The translations under genes and the position numbers were made by a program. The notes below the pieces were generated by a model. That model was given only the letters and a program-made list of their open reading frames with translations. It was not told the origin of the DNA and ran no database searches. From assembly GCA_036392375.1 (NCBI GenBank), contig DASVYC010000026.1, positions 1-64,000 on the forward strand: a DNA stretch of 64,000 nucleotides, given 5' to 3'. The stretch is from JAFEBO01 sp036392375 (GTDB lineage Bacteria > Planctomycetota > Phycisphaerae > Phycisphaerales > UBA1924). Below, piece after piece: positions 1-7,817 of the stretch (position 1 is its first letter; each line of letters begins with the position of its first letter).

Positions 1-1215
1 CGCGAAGACCAGCTTCGACACTTCGCCATCGCCGAGCGGAATCGTGCCGGCATCGACTTCGATGAAGAGATCCTTGTGATCGGGGCGTGCCCCCATGTCG
101 AACGGCTTGAAGTCGATGGTGCCGTCACCGTTGCCGTCGATGCCGCCGCTCTCGGATTCCCAGAAGTCCAGCAGACCGTCGCCGTCGCTGTCGACGTTGA
201 CGCGGATCTTCATACGAAAGAAGTGGAACGTGTTGGAGCGAGGATCAGTCGCCTGGCCGATGACCCACCCCTGCTCGCTGGCTGCCTGGGCGTTCCACAG
301 CGTCGGGAAGAACCCGAGCGTGGCGCTGATCTCGTCGTCGATGTTGTGCCGCACACCGTCCTTGATGACCCAGACCTTGCCGTCGCACTCGGGCGTGCAG
401 AGCCCGCGATCGGTGCCGATGATCTGCCCATCGAGCGTCACCGCCAGCGCCCGCGCATCGTTGCCGGTCTCGCTGACGATGTGGTGCTCGACATCGCCCA
501 CCACCGCGAGGCCGACGGTGGGAACGAACCCGGTCGAGTTCACGTAGGTGCGCCCTGCCAGGTCGCCGTTGCGGTTGACGTTGATGACCTGGGCGCCGTC
601 GCCGCCGAAGGTGCCGAGATTCTGCACCGGTCCGAATCGCGTCTTGAAGACGATCTGTTCGTCCGTGCCCGCGAACGTCGTGCCCCACACGCGGCCCTCG
701 TCGTCGATCAGCCGCCAGCTCGCGTCCGAAGGCAGCTCCGTCTCGCCCAGGTCATCCAGCCGCACAAACGGCTGAGGCCCGAAGCTCGACGCGATCTGTC
801 CCGCGATCCAGCCCTGGTTGTTGATCGAGTGATAAAAGTAGCCCGTGCGGAGGAACTCATTGAAGCCGCTGATGAACACCGCAGACGGCGGAGACACCTG
901 GAACGTGTGCCCCACCGTGTCCCGCCGATCGTTGATGTCGTTGTACAGAAGGCTGAAACCGCCGGGCGTTGGCGTGTTGCCGAGGTAGCGGAACGCCTGG
1001 ACGATGAACCCGGCGTTGCGCCGGCCGCAGAAGTCGCCTTGGTTGTTCACCGACACGACCTGCAGCGCCGACTGCTCTGGGAACACCGGCAGAAACTCGA
1101 AGGACTCGATGACGATGTTGGGAGCCGGATCGGCGTGCGCGCCCGACACGGGGCCGCCGCTCACCAAGAGCAACACACCAGCAGCATGCACGCCCGAGAA
1201 TGTTCCAAACCGCAT
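1..1215 (-). CDS. secreted HAF-like repeat protein, C-terminus beyond window edge
   Basis: Secreted protein of unknown function; 405 codons are visible and no stop is reached at the left edge. ATG at 1215. Residues 1-30 form a signal peptide with a hydrophobic LLLVSGG core and an AHA-type cleavage site. Residues 40-290 carry degenerate repeats built around short phrases (VNNQGDFCG, INNQGWIAG, VNRNGDLAG, SEQGWVIG), the pattern of the extracellular HAF repeat family. From about residue 337 there is an acidic calcium-binding-type stretch (DSDGDGLLDFWE, DGNGDGTIDF), then HKDLFIEVD, a phrase often seen before the catalytic part of secreted metallopeptidase-like proteins. The deciding part lies outside the window, so function stays open. 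I checked the frame as stop-free over most of its length. Confidence 0.8.
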   Translation of the reverse strand, partial: MRFGTFSGVHAAGVLLLVSGGPVSGAHADPAPNIVIESFEFLPVFPEQSALQVVSVNNQGDFCGRRNAGFIVQAFRYLGNTPTPGGFSLLYNDINDRRDTVGHTFQVSPPSAVFISGFNEFLRTGYFYHSINNQGWIAGQIASSFGPQPFVRLDDLGETELPSDASWRLIDDEGRVWGTTFAGTDEQIVFKTRFGPVQNLGTFGGDGAQVINVNRNGDLAGRTYVNSTGFVPTVGLAVVGDVEHHIVSETGNDARALAVTLDGQIIGTDRGLCTPECDGKVWVIKDGVRHNIDDEISATLGFFPTLWNAQAASEQGWVIGQATDPRSNTFHFFRMKIRVNVDSDGDGLLDFWESESGGIDGNGDGTIDFKPFDMGARPDHKDLFIEVDAGTIPLGDGEVSKLVFA

Positions 1216-1245
1216 GAAGGACCTCCGCACGATGAGGTCCTCATC

Positions 1246-1449
1246 CTACCGACATCTTTCAGGATTCCCAAAAAGAATCTGCTCGCCGCTCTCGCCGGGG
1301 TGCCCGCGAGGCTCAGTCGCGGGCTCCGGAACGCGTTCGGCACGGCCGAAGATCACGAAATCGGCATCATCCGCGAAGCCATCGCTGTTCACAAGACCGC
1401 GGCACGCCGCGCGGAGCTCGACGCGCTGAGAATGCCAGAGCTTCGACAA
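1246..1449 (-). pseudogene. decayed dockerin-like C-terminal tail
   Basis: Between two secreted-protein genes the minus strand keeps a short open stretch. Its part at 1339-1398 reads LVNSDGFADDADFVIFGRA, nearly the NDDGFVDDTDFVIF repeat found intact at the ends of the proteins at 43868-44941 and 52369-54018. There is no signal peptide, no upstream domain and no second repeat, and the flanks are not protein-like. I read it as the remnant of a lost dockerin-type protein. It could instead be a chance in-frame leader of the 1215 gene, but the 12-residue calcium loop (NSDGFADDAD) makes chance unlikely. Confidence 0.4.
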
Positions 1450-1497
1450 AGCGAACTAAACCAGATCGTGAGCGATCCGGCTCTGTTCGCCAGGCCG

Positions 1498-4400
1498 TCA
1501 CGGGCACAGCAGCGCGTCGTACGCCACTACGAAGATCGAGAAATCTTGGTCATCGACCAGGAGGTCGCTGTTGAGATCGGCGCTGCAGCCCAGGGGCATG
1601 CCACCATCAGCGCAGTCCAGAACGTCGTACTGCACCACGAAGATCGAGAAGTCGGCGTCGTCGACGAGGCCGTCGTTGTTGAGGTCGGCCGGGCAGGAGC
1701 CGTAGAGGCGCAGCACGTTGGGGAGCGTGGCGATGGTGCCGCGGTTGGTGATGGTCTTGTAGTAGACGCGGCAGGCCGGCGCGTTGAGCACGGCGCCACT
1801 CTCGATAACAAGGTTCTCGACGTACACGGCTTCGCAGGAGGCTTGGCCAAGCGCGTCGTTGTCGCGGTTGTCGACGATGGTCACGACGGTCGGCTGACTC
1901 GGGTTACCGGGGCCGATCTTGAGCGTGCCGATGGGGAAGGAGCCTGCGAGGTTGGGGTTCAACGCGCTCAGCGTCTGGCCGCGATCCGTGGACATGGCTT
2001 CGAGATTGCTGCCGCCACGGCCGTTGAGTTGCAGCGTGCGGCCGAGCATCTCGAAGTTCGGGCTCTGTGTGATGCCGCAGTTGAAAGAGCCGGCCGTGCG
2101 GATGATCGTGCCGACACCGGGCTGGAAGCGGGCCCCCGCGTCCATGTCAATGCCGCCCTTGGCGTAGATGGTCTGCGTGGCGCGATCCTCGAACAGGCCG
2201 GCGTACATCCCCTGCGGATCGCGATCGGCCGAGAGCGCCGAGCGGGCCGCGAAGTCACCGATGATTGTGCCGCTGTTCAAGAGCGTGCCGATGACGGTGA
2301 GCGAGCCGTTGAAGACGGTGATGACGCCGCCAGCGTTGTTGGTGAGCGGACCGACGACCTGCATATCGGCGTCAACATCGATCGCGCCGGAGTTGAAGAC
2401 GGAGCCGATGAGATCGCCGTAGCCGGAGATGCGGCCGGCGGCGGTGTTGTTCACAGCGCTGGCGGAGACGATGCCGCCGAACACAGCAAATGATCCGCCC
2501 TGTTCCAGCGCATTTGCGGTGAGCGCCGCACCGGGGAATATCGTCGCGGTGCCGTAGAGCTTGGAAACTGGGGGCGTGAGGCTGAGGGTGGCGTTGGTGG
2601 AGATGTCGATCGCCGAGGGGAGATCGAGCAGCAGGTCGCCCGCCGTGACGGTCGCCGAGGCGCCGAAGGGCACCGATAGGCGGTTCCACAGCGTCATGTC
2701 CGAGTTGCTCGTCGAGAGATTGGCGCCATCGGTCAGCGTGACGGTCTGATTGGAGGACAGTGACGGCTGGATCGGGATGTTAAAGGTGGCTCGCGATGTG
2801 CCGAACGAGAAGCCGCCGGAACGGGCAAGAGCGCCGAACTCGCTGCGGAGCGAATCACCTGTGGACGCGGCGGAGATCGCCGACGACGCGGATGCGTACC
2901 GGGTACTGCTCGTTACGTTCTGGACGAACGGCTCGATGGATGCACCGGGTCGCATCCGACGGACCGCTCCCTGGTTCGTTCCGCCCGGCAGGGAGATCCC
3001 GCCGCCGCCGGCAAAGACGGCCGAGTCGATGGCCGCGATGGCCTCACCCAGGTTGTCGCCGCCGTCCACGGCTCCGCCGTGATGAAGCACAAGGGAGGAC
3101 AAGGATGTGCCGGAACGGGTGTACGCCAGCGCCGCGCCGGCGCCGCCATAGCCCGGCAGACCGAGCACGAGCCTGCTCGAGCCGAGGAACATGACGCTGC
3201 CGAAGCCCGCATTGGGATTCGTGACGGCGGCCCCGAACGTGAAGGTCGTGCCGTTGAAGGTCCCGGTTCGCACATACTCGTTCAACGACCCGACGACAAA
3301 GAGTCCGGCGTGGGCGGCGACCGCGACGCCGAACTGATCACCCGTGCCCGAACCGGGCAGCAAGTTGTACCCCAGCCACGTCGTGCCGCTCCAGCGAAAG
3401 AAGTCCGCCGCTCCAGCGTTCTGCAGCAACGTGTCGTGCCCCGGGATTCCGACCATCACCACGTCGCCATCGACAGCCACGCTCCACCCCAGCAGATCCG
3501 CCGGGTTCCCGGTCGAGTTGGAGAATGTCTGTTCGAGCGCCCAGGACGTGCCGCTTCGGAGATAGGAATACGCCGCACCGACGTCGACTGTGGGAGAGGC
3601 GTCGTCATAGGGAGCACCGACGACCAGCCGATTCCCGCTCACCGCAACCGAGTATCCGAACCGATTCGCCTCGTTGGGCTCCGGGCTTGGGATCGACGCC
3701 TGCTGCGTCCAACTGGTCCCGCTAAACGAGTAGACGTACACCACACCCGCGCCCCCGCCCTCGAATGGCGCTCCGACCACGATCGTTGTTCCATCGATCG
3801 CGATGGACCGTCCGAAGTTGGCCCCATCCTGCTGCCCGCTGGGCAGCAGCTTCTGCTCCAGCACGAAGCAGTCGTCCTGGAACTTGTAGACGTACACCGC
3901 GCCCTGATTCGCGCCCGCCGAGCCGTCCTCGTTGTACGCGCCGACCACCAGCCGATTGCCGCTCGCGGCCATGCGGTTGCCGAAGTTGGCGTCGGTCTGA
4001 GGCGAGGGCATCGCGAGCGTGAGCGTCTTGGCGGGTGCGCCGTTGGCACGTCGGAACGCGTACGCCGCGCCCGAGAAGTTCGCGCCTGGGCGAGACCAGT
4101 TCGTCGCACCCGCCGCCACGAACTCGTCGCTCATGGCCACGGCCGAACCGAAGTTCGCCTGGGCTTGCGTCTCGTTGGGCATGAAGATCTCGCTCGCGCT
4201 CCACGCCGCGCCGCTGCGGGTGAAGAAAATGCCCAAGCCCTGATTGGTTCCGACTATCCCATCGAAGTTTGAAACGCCGCAGACCACGGTGTCCCCGCGG
4301 ATCGCGACGGCGTTGCCGAGGCTGTCGCCGACGGCCGCATCGGTGCGCGTGAGCTTCTGCTGCAGCGACCATGTCGCGCCGGAGCCGGTGAAGATGTAGG

Positions 4401-5274
4401 CCGCACCCTCGTTACCGCTGGCGGTGACGTCGTTGCCCGGCGCGCCGACGGCGACGCTGCCGTTGTGGATCGAGACCGACGAACCGAAGAAGTCTGACGC
4501 GCCGCCGAGCCCCGGATCGAGAGCCGTGCGCCTGGTCCAGGTCGTGCCGCTGCGGGTGTAGATCTGCACGCTGCCGCGGTCGCTGAAGATCACGTCGTCG
4601 CCGGGAGACGCAATCACCGCGGTGTCGCCCTCGAGCGCGACGCGGTTGCCGAACCAGTCCGCGGCGGCACCGCTGATATCGGTGAGCTGTGCCTGCTGGG
4701 ACCAAGCGCCCGCAGCGTTGCGCGTGAAGACGTACGCCGCGCCTTGTTGAGAGGCGAGCAGCGTTTTGAGCCATGCGCCGGCGAGGATGGTGTCGCCGTC
4801 GAGATCGACGGCGATACCCAGATTGTCATTGGCCGCGCTGTTGCTTGCCGTCAGCTTGGCGACCTGCGTCCATGTCGTGCCGCTGCGCTGGAAGACGTAC
4901 ACCGCGCCCGCGTCGGTCTTGCCCGGCAGGTCGTGCAGATAGGCACCCACCACCGCGGTGTTGCCCCGGATCGCGACCGACGTACCGAAGCGATCGCCCG
5001 CGGCCGCATCGCTCGCGGTGAGGCGCGTCTCTTCCACCCAGGACGTGCCCTGCCAGCGGAAGATCACGGCGGCGCCCGCGCCCAGCTTGCTGGGCAGATC
5101 GAACCCGCTGACGCCGACGATCATGGTGTCGCGATCAACGTCCACCGCGCTTCCGGCGCCGTCGTTGGTGACGGCACCGCCATGGAGCATCTGCATGCCG
5201 TCCCATTGCGCCGGCGCGATCGCCGAGACAACACCGCCGACGAGAACACACCCGATCAGCCCGATCCAGCGCAT
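1498..5274 (-). CDS. secreted FG-GAP beta-propeller protein with dockerin-like tail
   Basis: A 1258-residue exported protein. Residues 1-22 are a signal peptide (GLIGCVLVGGVVSA). Residues about 30-780 are a long tandem array of roughly 50-residue units with the pattern (F/L)G..VA(I/V)xGxTAVVGA....GAAYVFxRSGTxW, typical of FG-GAP/integrin-alpha-type propeller repeats; there are enough units for two propellers. Residues about 790-1190 change to short beta-strand phrases rich in N, T, G and S (LLNSGTIIGDF, FNSGAIDVDA), like a beta-helix passenger. Residues 1193-1258 hold two dockerin-like calcium loops (DLNNDGLVDDAD and DLNSDLLVDDQD, the second lacking the usual Gly) framed by Cys. It probably acts at the cell surface or outside; no enzyme motif is visible. 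The start is the ATG before the signal peptide. Confidence 0.85.
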   Translation of the reverse strand: MRWIGLIGCVLVGGVVSAIAPAQWDGMQMLHGGAVTNDGAGSAVDVDRDTMIVGVSGFDLPSKLGAGAAVIFRWQGTSWVEETRLTASDAAAGDRFGTSVAIRGNTAVVGAYLHDLPGKTDAGAVYVFQRSGTTWTQVAKLTASNSAANDNLGIAVDLDGDTILAGAWLKTLLASQQGAAYVFTRNAAGAWSQQAQLTDISGAAADWFGNRVALEGDTAVIASPGDDVIFSDRGSVQIYTRSGTTWTRRTALDPGLGGASDFFGSSVSIHNGSVAVGAPGNDVTASGNEGAAYIFTGSGATWSLQQKLTRTDAAVGDSLGNAVAIRGDTVVCGVSNFDGIVGTNQGLGIFFTRSGAAWSASEIFMPNETQAQANFGSAVAMSDEFVAAGATNWSRPGANFSGAAYAFRRANGAPAKTLTLAMPSPQTDANFGNRMAASGNRLVVGAYNEDGSAGANQGAVYVYKFQDDCFVLEQKLLPSGQQDGANFGRSIAIDGTTIVVGAPFEGGGAGVVYVYSFSGTSWTQQASIPSPEPNEANRFGYSVAVSGNRLVVGAPYDDASPTVDVGAAYSYLRSGTSWALEQTFSNSTGNPADLLGWSVAVDGDVVMVGIPGHDTLLQNAGAADFFRWSGTTWLGYNLLPGSGTGDQFGVAVAAHAGLFVVGSLNEYVRTGTFNGTTFTFGAAVTNPNAGFGSVMFLGSSRLVLGLPGYGGAGAALAYTRSGTSLSSLVLHHGGAVDGGDNLGEAIAAIDSAVFAGGGGISLPGGTNQGAVRRMRPGASIEPFVQNVTSSTRYASASSAISAASTGDSLRSEFGALARSGGFSFGTSRATFNIPIQPSLSSNQTVTLTDGANLSTSNSDMTLWNRLSVPFGASATVTAGDLLLDLPSAIDISTNATLSLTPPVSKLYGTATIFPGAALTANALEQGGSFAVFGGIVSASAVNNTAAGRISGYGDLIGSVFNSGAIDVDADMQVVGPLTNNAGGVITVFNGSLTVIGTLLNSGTIIGDFAARSALSADRDPQGMYAGLFEDRATQTIYAKGGIDMDAGARFQPGVGTIIRTAGSFNCGITQSPNFEMLGRTLQLNGRGGSNLEAMSTDRGQTLSALNPNLAGSFPIGTLKIGPGNPSQPTVVTIVDNRDNDALGQASCEAVYVENLVIESGAVLNAPACRVYYKTITNRGTIATLPNVLRLYGSCPADLNNDGLVDDADFSIFVVQYDVLDCADGGMPLGCSADLNSDLLVDDQDFSIFVVAYDALLCP

Positions 5275-5435
5275 GCAGCACCCTCCCGCCGCACCCGCGG
5301 CGTGAACACATTCTCTCCGATCCCCGCAGAATCACCAACCCAAACCAGGGGGTTCGCCCCGATTTTGCCACGGTGGTTCCGTCTCGGCCCTTCTCCGTTC
5401 CTTCCGCCGCACACACTCTCGGACCATCAAACAAA

Positions 5436-5460
5436 CAGCCCCCGCACCGGGCGGGGGCTG
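5436..5460 (-). terminator. rho-independent terminator
   Basis: A perfect 10-bp stem (CAGCCCCCGC with GCGGGGGCTG) and 5-nt loop, followed on the minus strand by TTTGTTTG. It lies 27 nt beyond the stop of the coiled-coil/BRCT-like gene and closes that transcript before the next minus-strand gene. Confidence 0.85.
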
Positions 5461-5486
5461 CGATTGAGCTGGGATGTCCGATCCAC

Positions 5487-6878
5487 TCAGCGCTTGCGGC
5501 TGATGGGGGTCTGACCCGTCAGGGTGTAGAACCGGTTCTCGTTCAGCACCGGCAGGCCCATCGCCGTCGCGTTCTTGAGCAGCTCGTTGTAGCGGTTCAC
5601 GCTCCGCTCCAGCCGCACATACTCCTGCACGACCTCGATCGGCTGATCAACACCCGGGCGAGGCGGCAGCACCGGGCGCGAGCCCAGCACCAAGAAGTCC
5701 ACGTCGCCTTCGAGGTCGTCGACCACCTCGCCGCCCCACGATGTCACCATAGCGGCGATGTCTGTGCGACCGGCGGCGGTCGGGTTCCCCGTGCCCTTGG
5801 TGTCGAAGTTGCCGAAGACGACGAACTTGTACACCTTGAACGGGTCGTAGAAGGCGTTGGCGATCACGTCGCCGTTGACGACGGGATTGCCCTTGGTCTC
5901 GCTGATGATGCGGGCGGTCGCGGTGTCCTCGCCCACGTTGATGATCTCGATGGTGGCCTTGCCTGGCTTGTAGTTGCCCTCTTCGTCGAGCTTGATCGAG
6001 TTGGCGTCGCTGTACACGGCGAAGGACATGCCGATGACGACCTTGTGGCGCTGGCCGATGTTCAGGAACACCTGGCGCTGGGCCGGGCTGTTGCCGACGA
6101 TGTAGCCGTCCACCAGCGCCTCTTCCGAGGTGCCGCGAGCGGTGGTCTTGCTGCGCTCGCCGCGGAGGCGGGAGATCTGATCCTCAAGGATGAGGTTCTT
6201 CTGCTGCAGGTCCGAGACACGGCCCGAGAGCTCGGTCTCGCGGGCCTTGGCGCTGGCGAGGTTGGCGTCGAACTGGGCCTGCATCTGGTTGCGGACGTTG
6301 TCCACGCCGCCGCGATAGGCCGCGAGCTCTTCCTTGTACTTGCCGACCTCGGTGTTGAGAGCGGTGACGGTCTCGTTGTGACGTGCGACGATCCCGGCGA
6401 CGCGATCCTGCTCGTTCTTCAGGTCGGTCTGGGCGGCCTTGCGGGCGGCATCGTTCTGCTCGAGCTGGCGGGTCAGGTCGGCGATCTTGCTCGCCCGCTC
6501 CTGAGCGACCCGCAGCAGGGGCTGGTTGCCCGCCTCCGAGCTCTCCTTCTTGATCTGCTCGAGGAGGCGGTCGACCGAGTCGCGGGCGTTGCCCGTGATC
6601 GCGTTCGCGAGATCCTGGTTGGTCTTGACGAGGTAGCCGGTCAGCGACTGGCCCTGGGCCTTGCGGGCGGCCTCAACCAGCTGGCGGACGTCGTCCTGCT
6701 GGCGCTCGCCGTCCTTGATGAAGTCCTTGATGCCGACCTTGGCGTCGTTGAGCTCCTTGAGGGCGCCGTTCCACTTGCCGTACAGCACGGCCGAGGTGAT
6801 GAACAAACCCAGAGAGGTGATGCCCAGAAGGACGATGGCAACCCCGGTGCCGACGCTGGTGGAAGTGCGACCCGCCAT
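5487..6878 (-). CDS. membrane-anchored coiled-coil protein with BRCT-like C-terminal domain
   Basis: A 463-residue protein. Start at 6878 (MAGRTSTSVG) is chosen over upstream in-frame ATGs because CAGGAG sits 6 nt before it and it places the membrane helix at the N-terminus. Residues 11-33 are a transmembrane anchor. Residues 36-245 are charged heptad-like helix, probably periplasmic coiled coil. Residues 255-345 are a beta-rich domain (GQRHKVVIGMSFAVYS, NGDVIANAFYD). Residues 350-456 resemble a BRCT fold: FVVFGNFD at the start, WGGEVVDDLEGDVDFLVLG in the middle and GLPVLNENRFYTLTG at the end. BRCT domains usually bind phosphoproteins in the cytoplasm, so a BRCT-like module on a membrane coiled coil is unusual. 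Function unknown. Confidence 0.75.
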   Translation of the reverse strand: MAGRTSTSVGTGVAIVLLGITSLGLFITSAVLYGKWNGALKELNDAKVGIKDFIKDGERQQDDVRQLVEAARKAQGQSLTGYLVKTNQDLANAITGNARDSVDRLLEQIKKESSEAGNQPLLRVAQERASKIADLTRQLEQNDAARKAAQTDLKNEQDRVAGIVARHNETVTALNTEVGKYKEELAAYRGGVDNVRNQMQAQFDANLASAKARETELSGRVSDLQQKNLILEDQISRLRGERSKTTARGTSEEALVDGYIVGNSPAQRQVFLNIGQRHKVVIGMSFAVYSDANSIKLDEEGNYKPGKATIEIINVGEDTATARIISETKGNPVVNGDVIANAFYDPFKVYKFVVFGNFDTKGTGNPTAAGRTDIAAMVTSWGGEVVDDLEGDVDFLVLGSRPVLPPRPGVDQPIEVVQEYVRLERSVNRYNELLKNATAMGLPVLNENRFYTLTGQTPISRKR

Positions 6879-7087
6879 ACTGACTCCTGACGCCCGCGAT
6901 GCGGGGACAAAGCTCATCCCTCCCGGAGCGGCCGCTCCGCGAAGGGTCGGAAGTTTACACAGAACCCCGCCCCGACGCAGGAGCCTATTCGCAGGAACTC
7001 GCCCGCGGCTCCCCTCTTCCCGCATCCGTCCCGCCGCCGGGTCTTCGCACCAGCCCAGCCCACCCGACGCCCGATCTACTATCAGCC

Positions 7088-7459
7088 GTGGCCAAGAAAC
7101 GCCAGATCGTCCTCATGCGTGGAGCCCTCACCGGGCTCGCCGCTCTCAGCTCGGGCTCGCGCCCGGCGCGACCCGATTCGCCCCACCAGGTCGGCCCCCT
7201 GGGCACGCCCCAGGAGATCCGCGACACCCTGGCCCGCTACAACACCGCGCCCGACGGCTCGCCCCGCTCGGCCAGCCTCGGCACCGAGATCCTCCACGGG
7301 CCCGGGCTCATCATCGAATTGCCCACCAACCAGACCGAGGTCGCCCAGGCCTTGGTGACCGTCACCGACGACGACATCGCCTGGCCGGTCCTCAGCCGCC
7401 TCTGCAAAGCCGCGGGCTGGAAGATGGTCGATGTGGAATCGGGCCGGGTGTTCGGCTGA
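7088..7459 (+). CDS. conserved-looking small protein, function unknown
   Basis: About 123 residues, read from a GTG at 7088 (VAKKRQIVLMRGALTG). An ATG nine codons later is the alternative; neither has a clear Shine-Dalgarno. The C-terminal two thirds is compact and protein-like (LGTEILHGPGLIIELP, DDIAWPVLSRLCKAAGW, MVDVESGRVF), with alternating beta and alpha propensity. There is no signal peptide, membrane segment or motif I recognise. It is divergent from the coiled-coil gene and 35 nt upstream of the FmdB-like gene, which it may precede in one transcript. Confidence 0.6.
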   Translation: MAKKRQIVLMRGALTGLAALSSGSRPARPDSPHQVGPLGTPQEIRDTLARYNTAPDGSPRSASLGTEILHGPGLIIELPTNQTEVAQALVTVTDDDIAWPVLSRLCKAAGWKMVDVESGRVFG

Positions 7460-7494
7460 AATCTGAGCCGCGTGATCCGCATCCAAAGCCAGCC

Positions 7495-7797
7495 ATGCCC
7501 ACCTACGTCTACGAGATCCTCGACAAGTCCGGCAAGCCCACCGGCGAGACCTTCGAGATCGTGCAGTCTATGAAAGAGGACGCCCTGACCACGCACCCCA
7601 AGACCGGCGCACCGGTCCGACGCGCCATCGTCGCGCCCGCCATCGCCGGACAGTGGTCGCCCATCAAGGAAAAGAGCACGCTCTCCAACAAGAACCTCGA
7701 ACGCCTCGGCTTCACCAAGTACGAGCGCAAGGGCAAGGGCTACATGGAACGCGTCGCGGGCAAGCAGGGCCCCAAGTCGATCTCGAGCGACGACTGA
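7495..7797 (+). CDS. FmdB-like small protein lacking zinc-ribbon cysteines
   Basis: A 100-residue protein. It matches the layout of the FmdB putative regulatory family: MPTYVYEI at the start, FEIVQSMKEDAL in the middle and a GAPVRRAI segment where the family has CPxCGxxVRR. The two CxxC pairs that hold zinc in ordinary members are absent here; DKSGKP and HPKTGAP stand in their places and the protein has no cysteine. The tail (KSTLSNKNLERLGFTKYERKGKGY) is longer and more basic than usual. It starts 35 nt after the preceding gene and ends convergent with the Sel1 gene. A nucleic-acid or ribosome-associated role is possible but unproven. Confidence 0.75.
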   Translation: MPTYVYEILDKSGKPTGETFEIVQSMKEDALTTHPKTGAPVRRAIVAPAIAGQWSPIKEKSTLSNKNLERLGFTKYERKGKGYMERVAGKQGPKSISSDD

Positions 7798-7817
7798 CGC
7801 CGCGGCTCATCGGTGAA

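Noticed and set aside
76..2493. An 805-codon open frame on the plus strand
   Set aside because: It lies opposite two exported-protein genes on the minus strand, crosses both and the gap, and its composition is unlike a protein; a GC-rich shadow.
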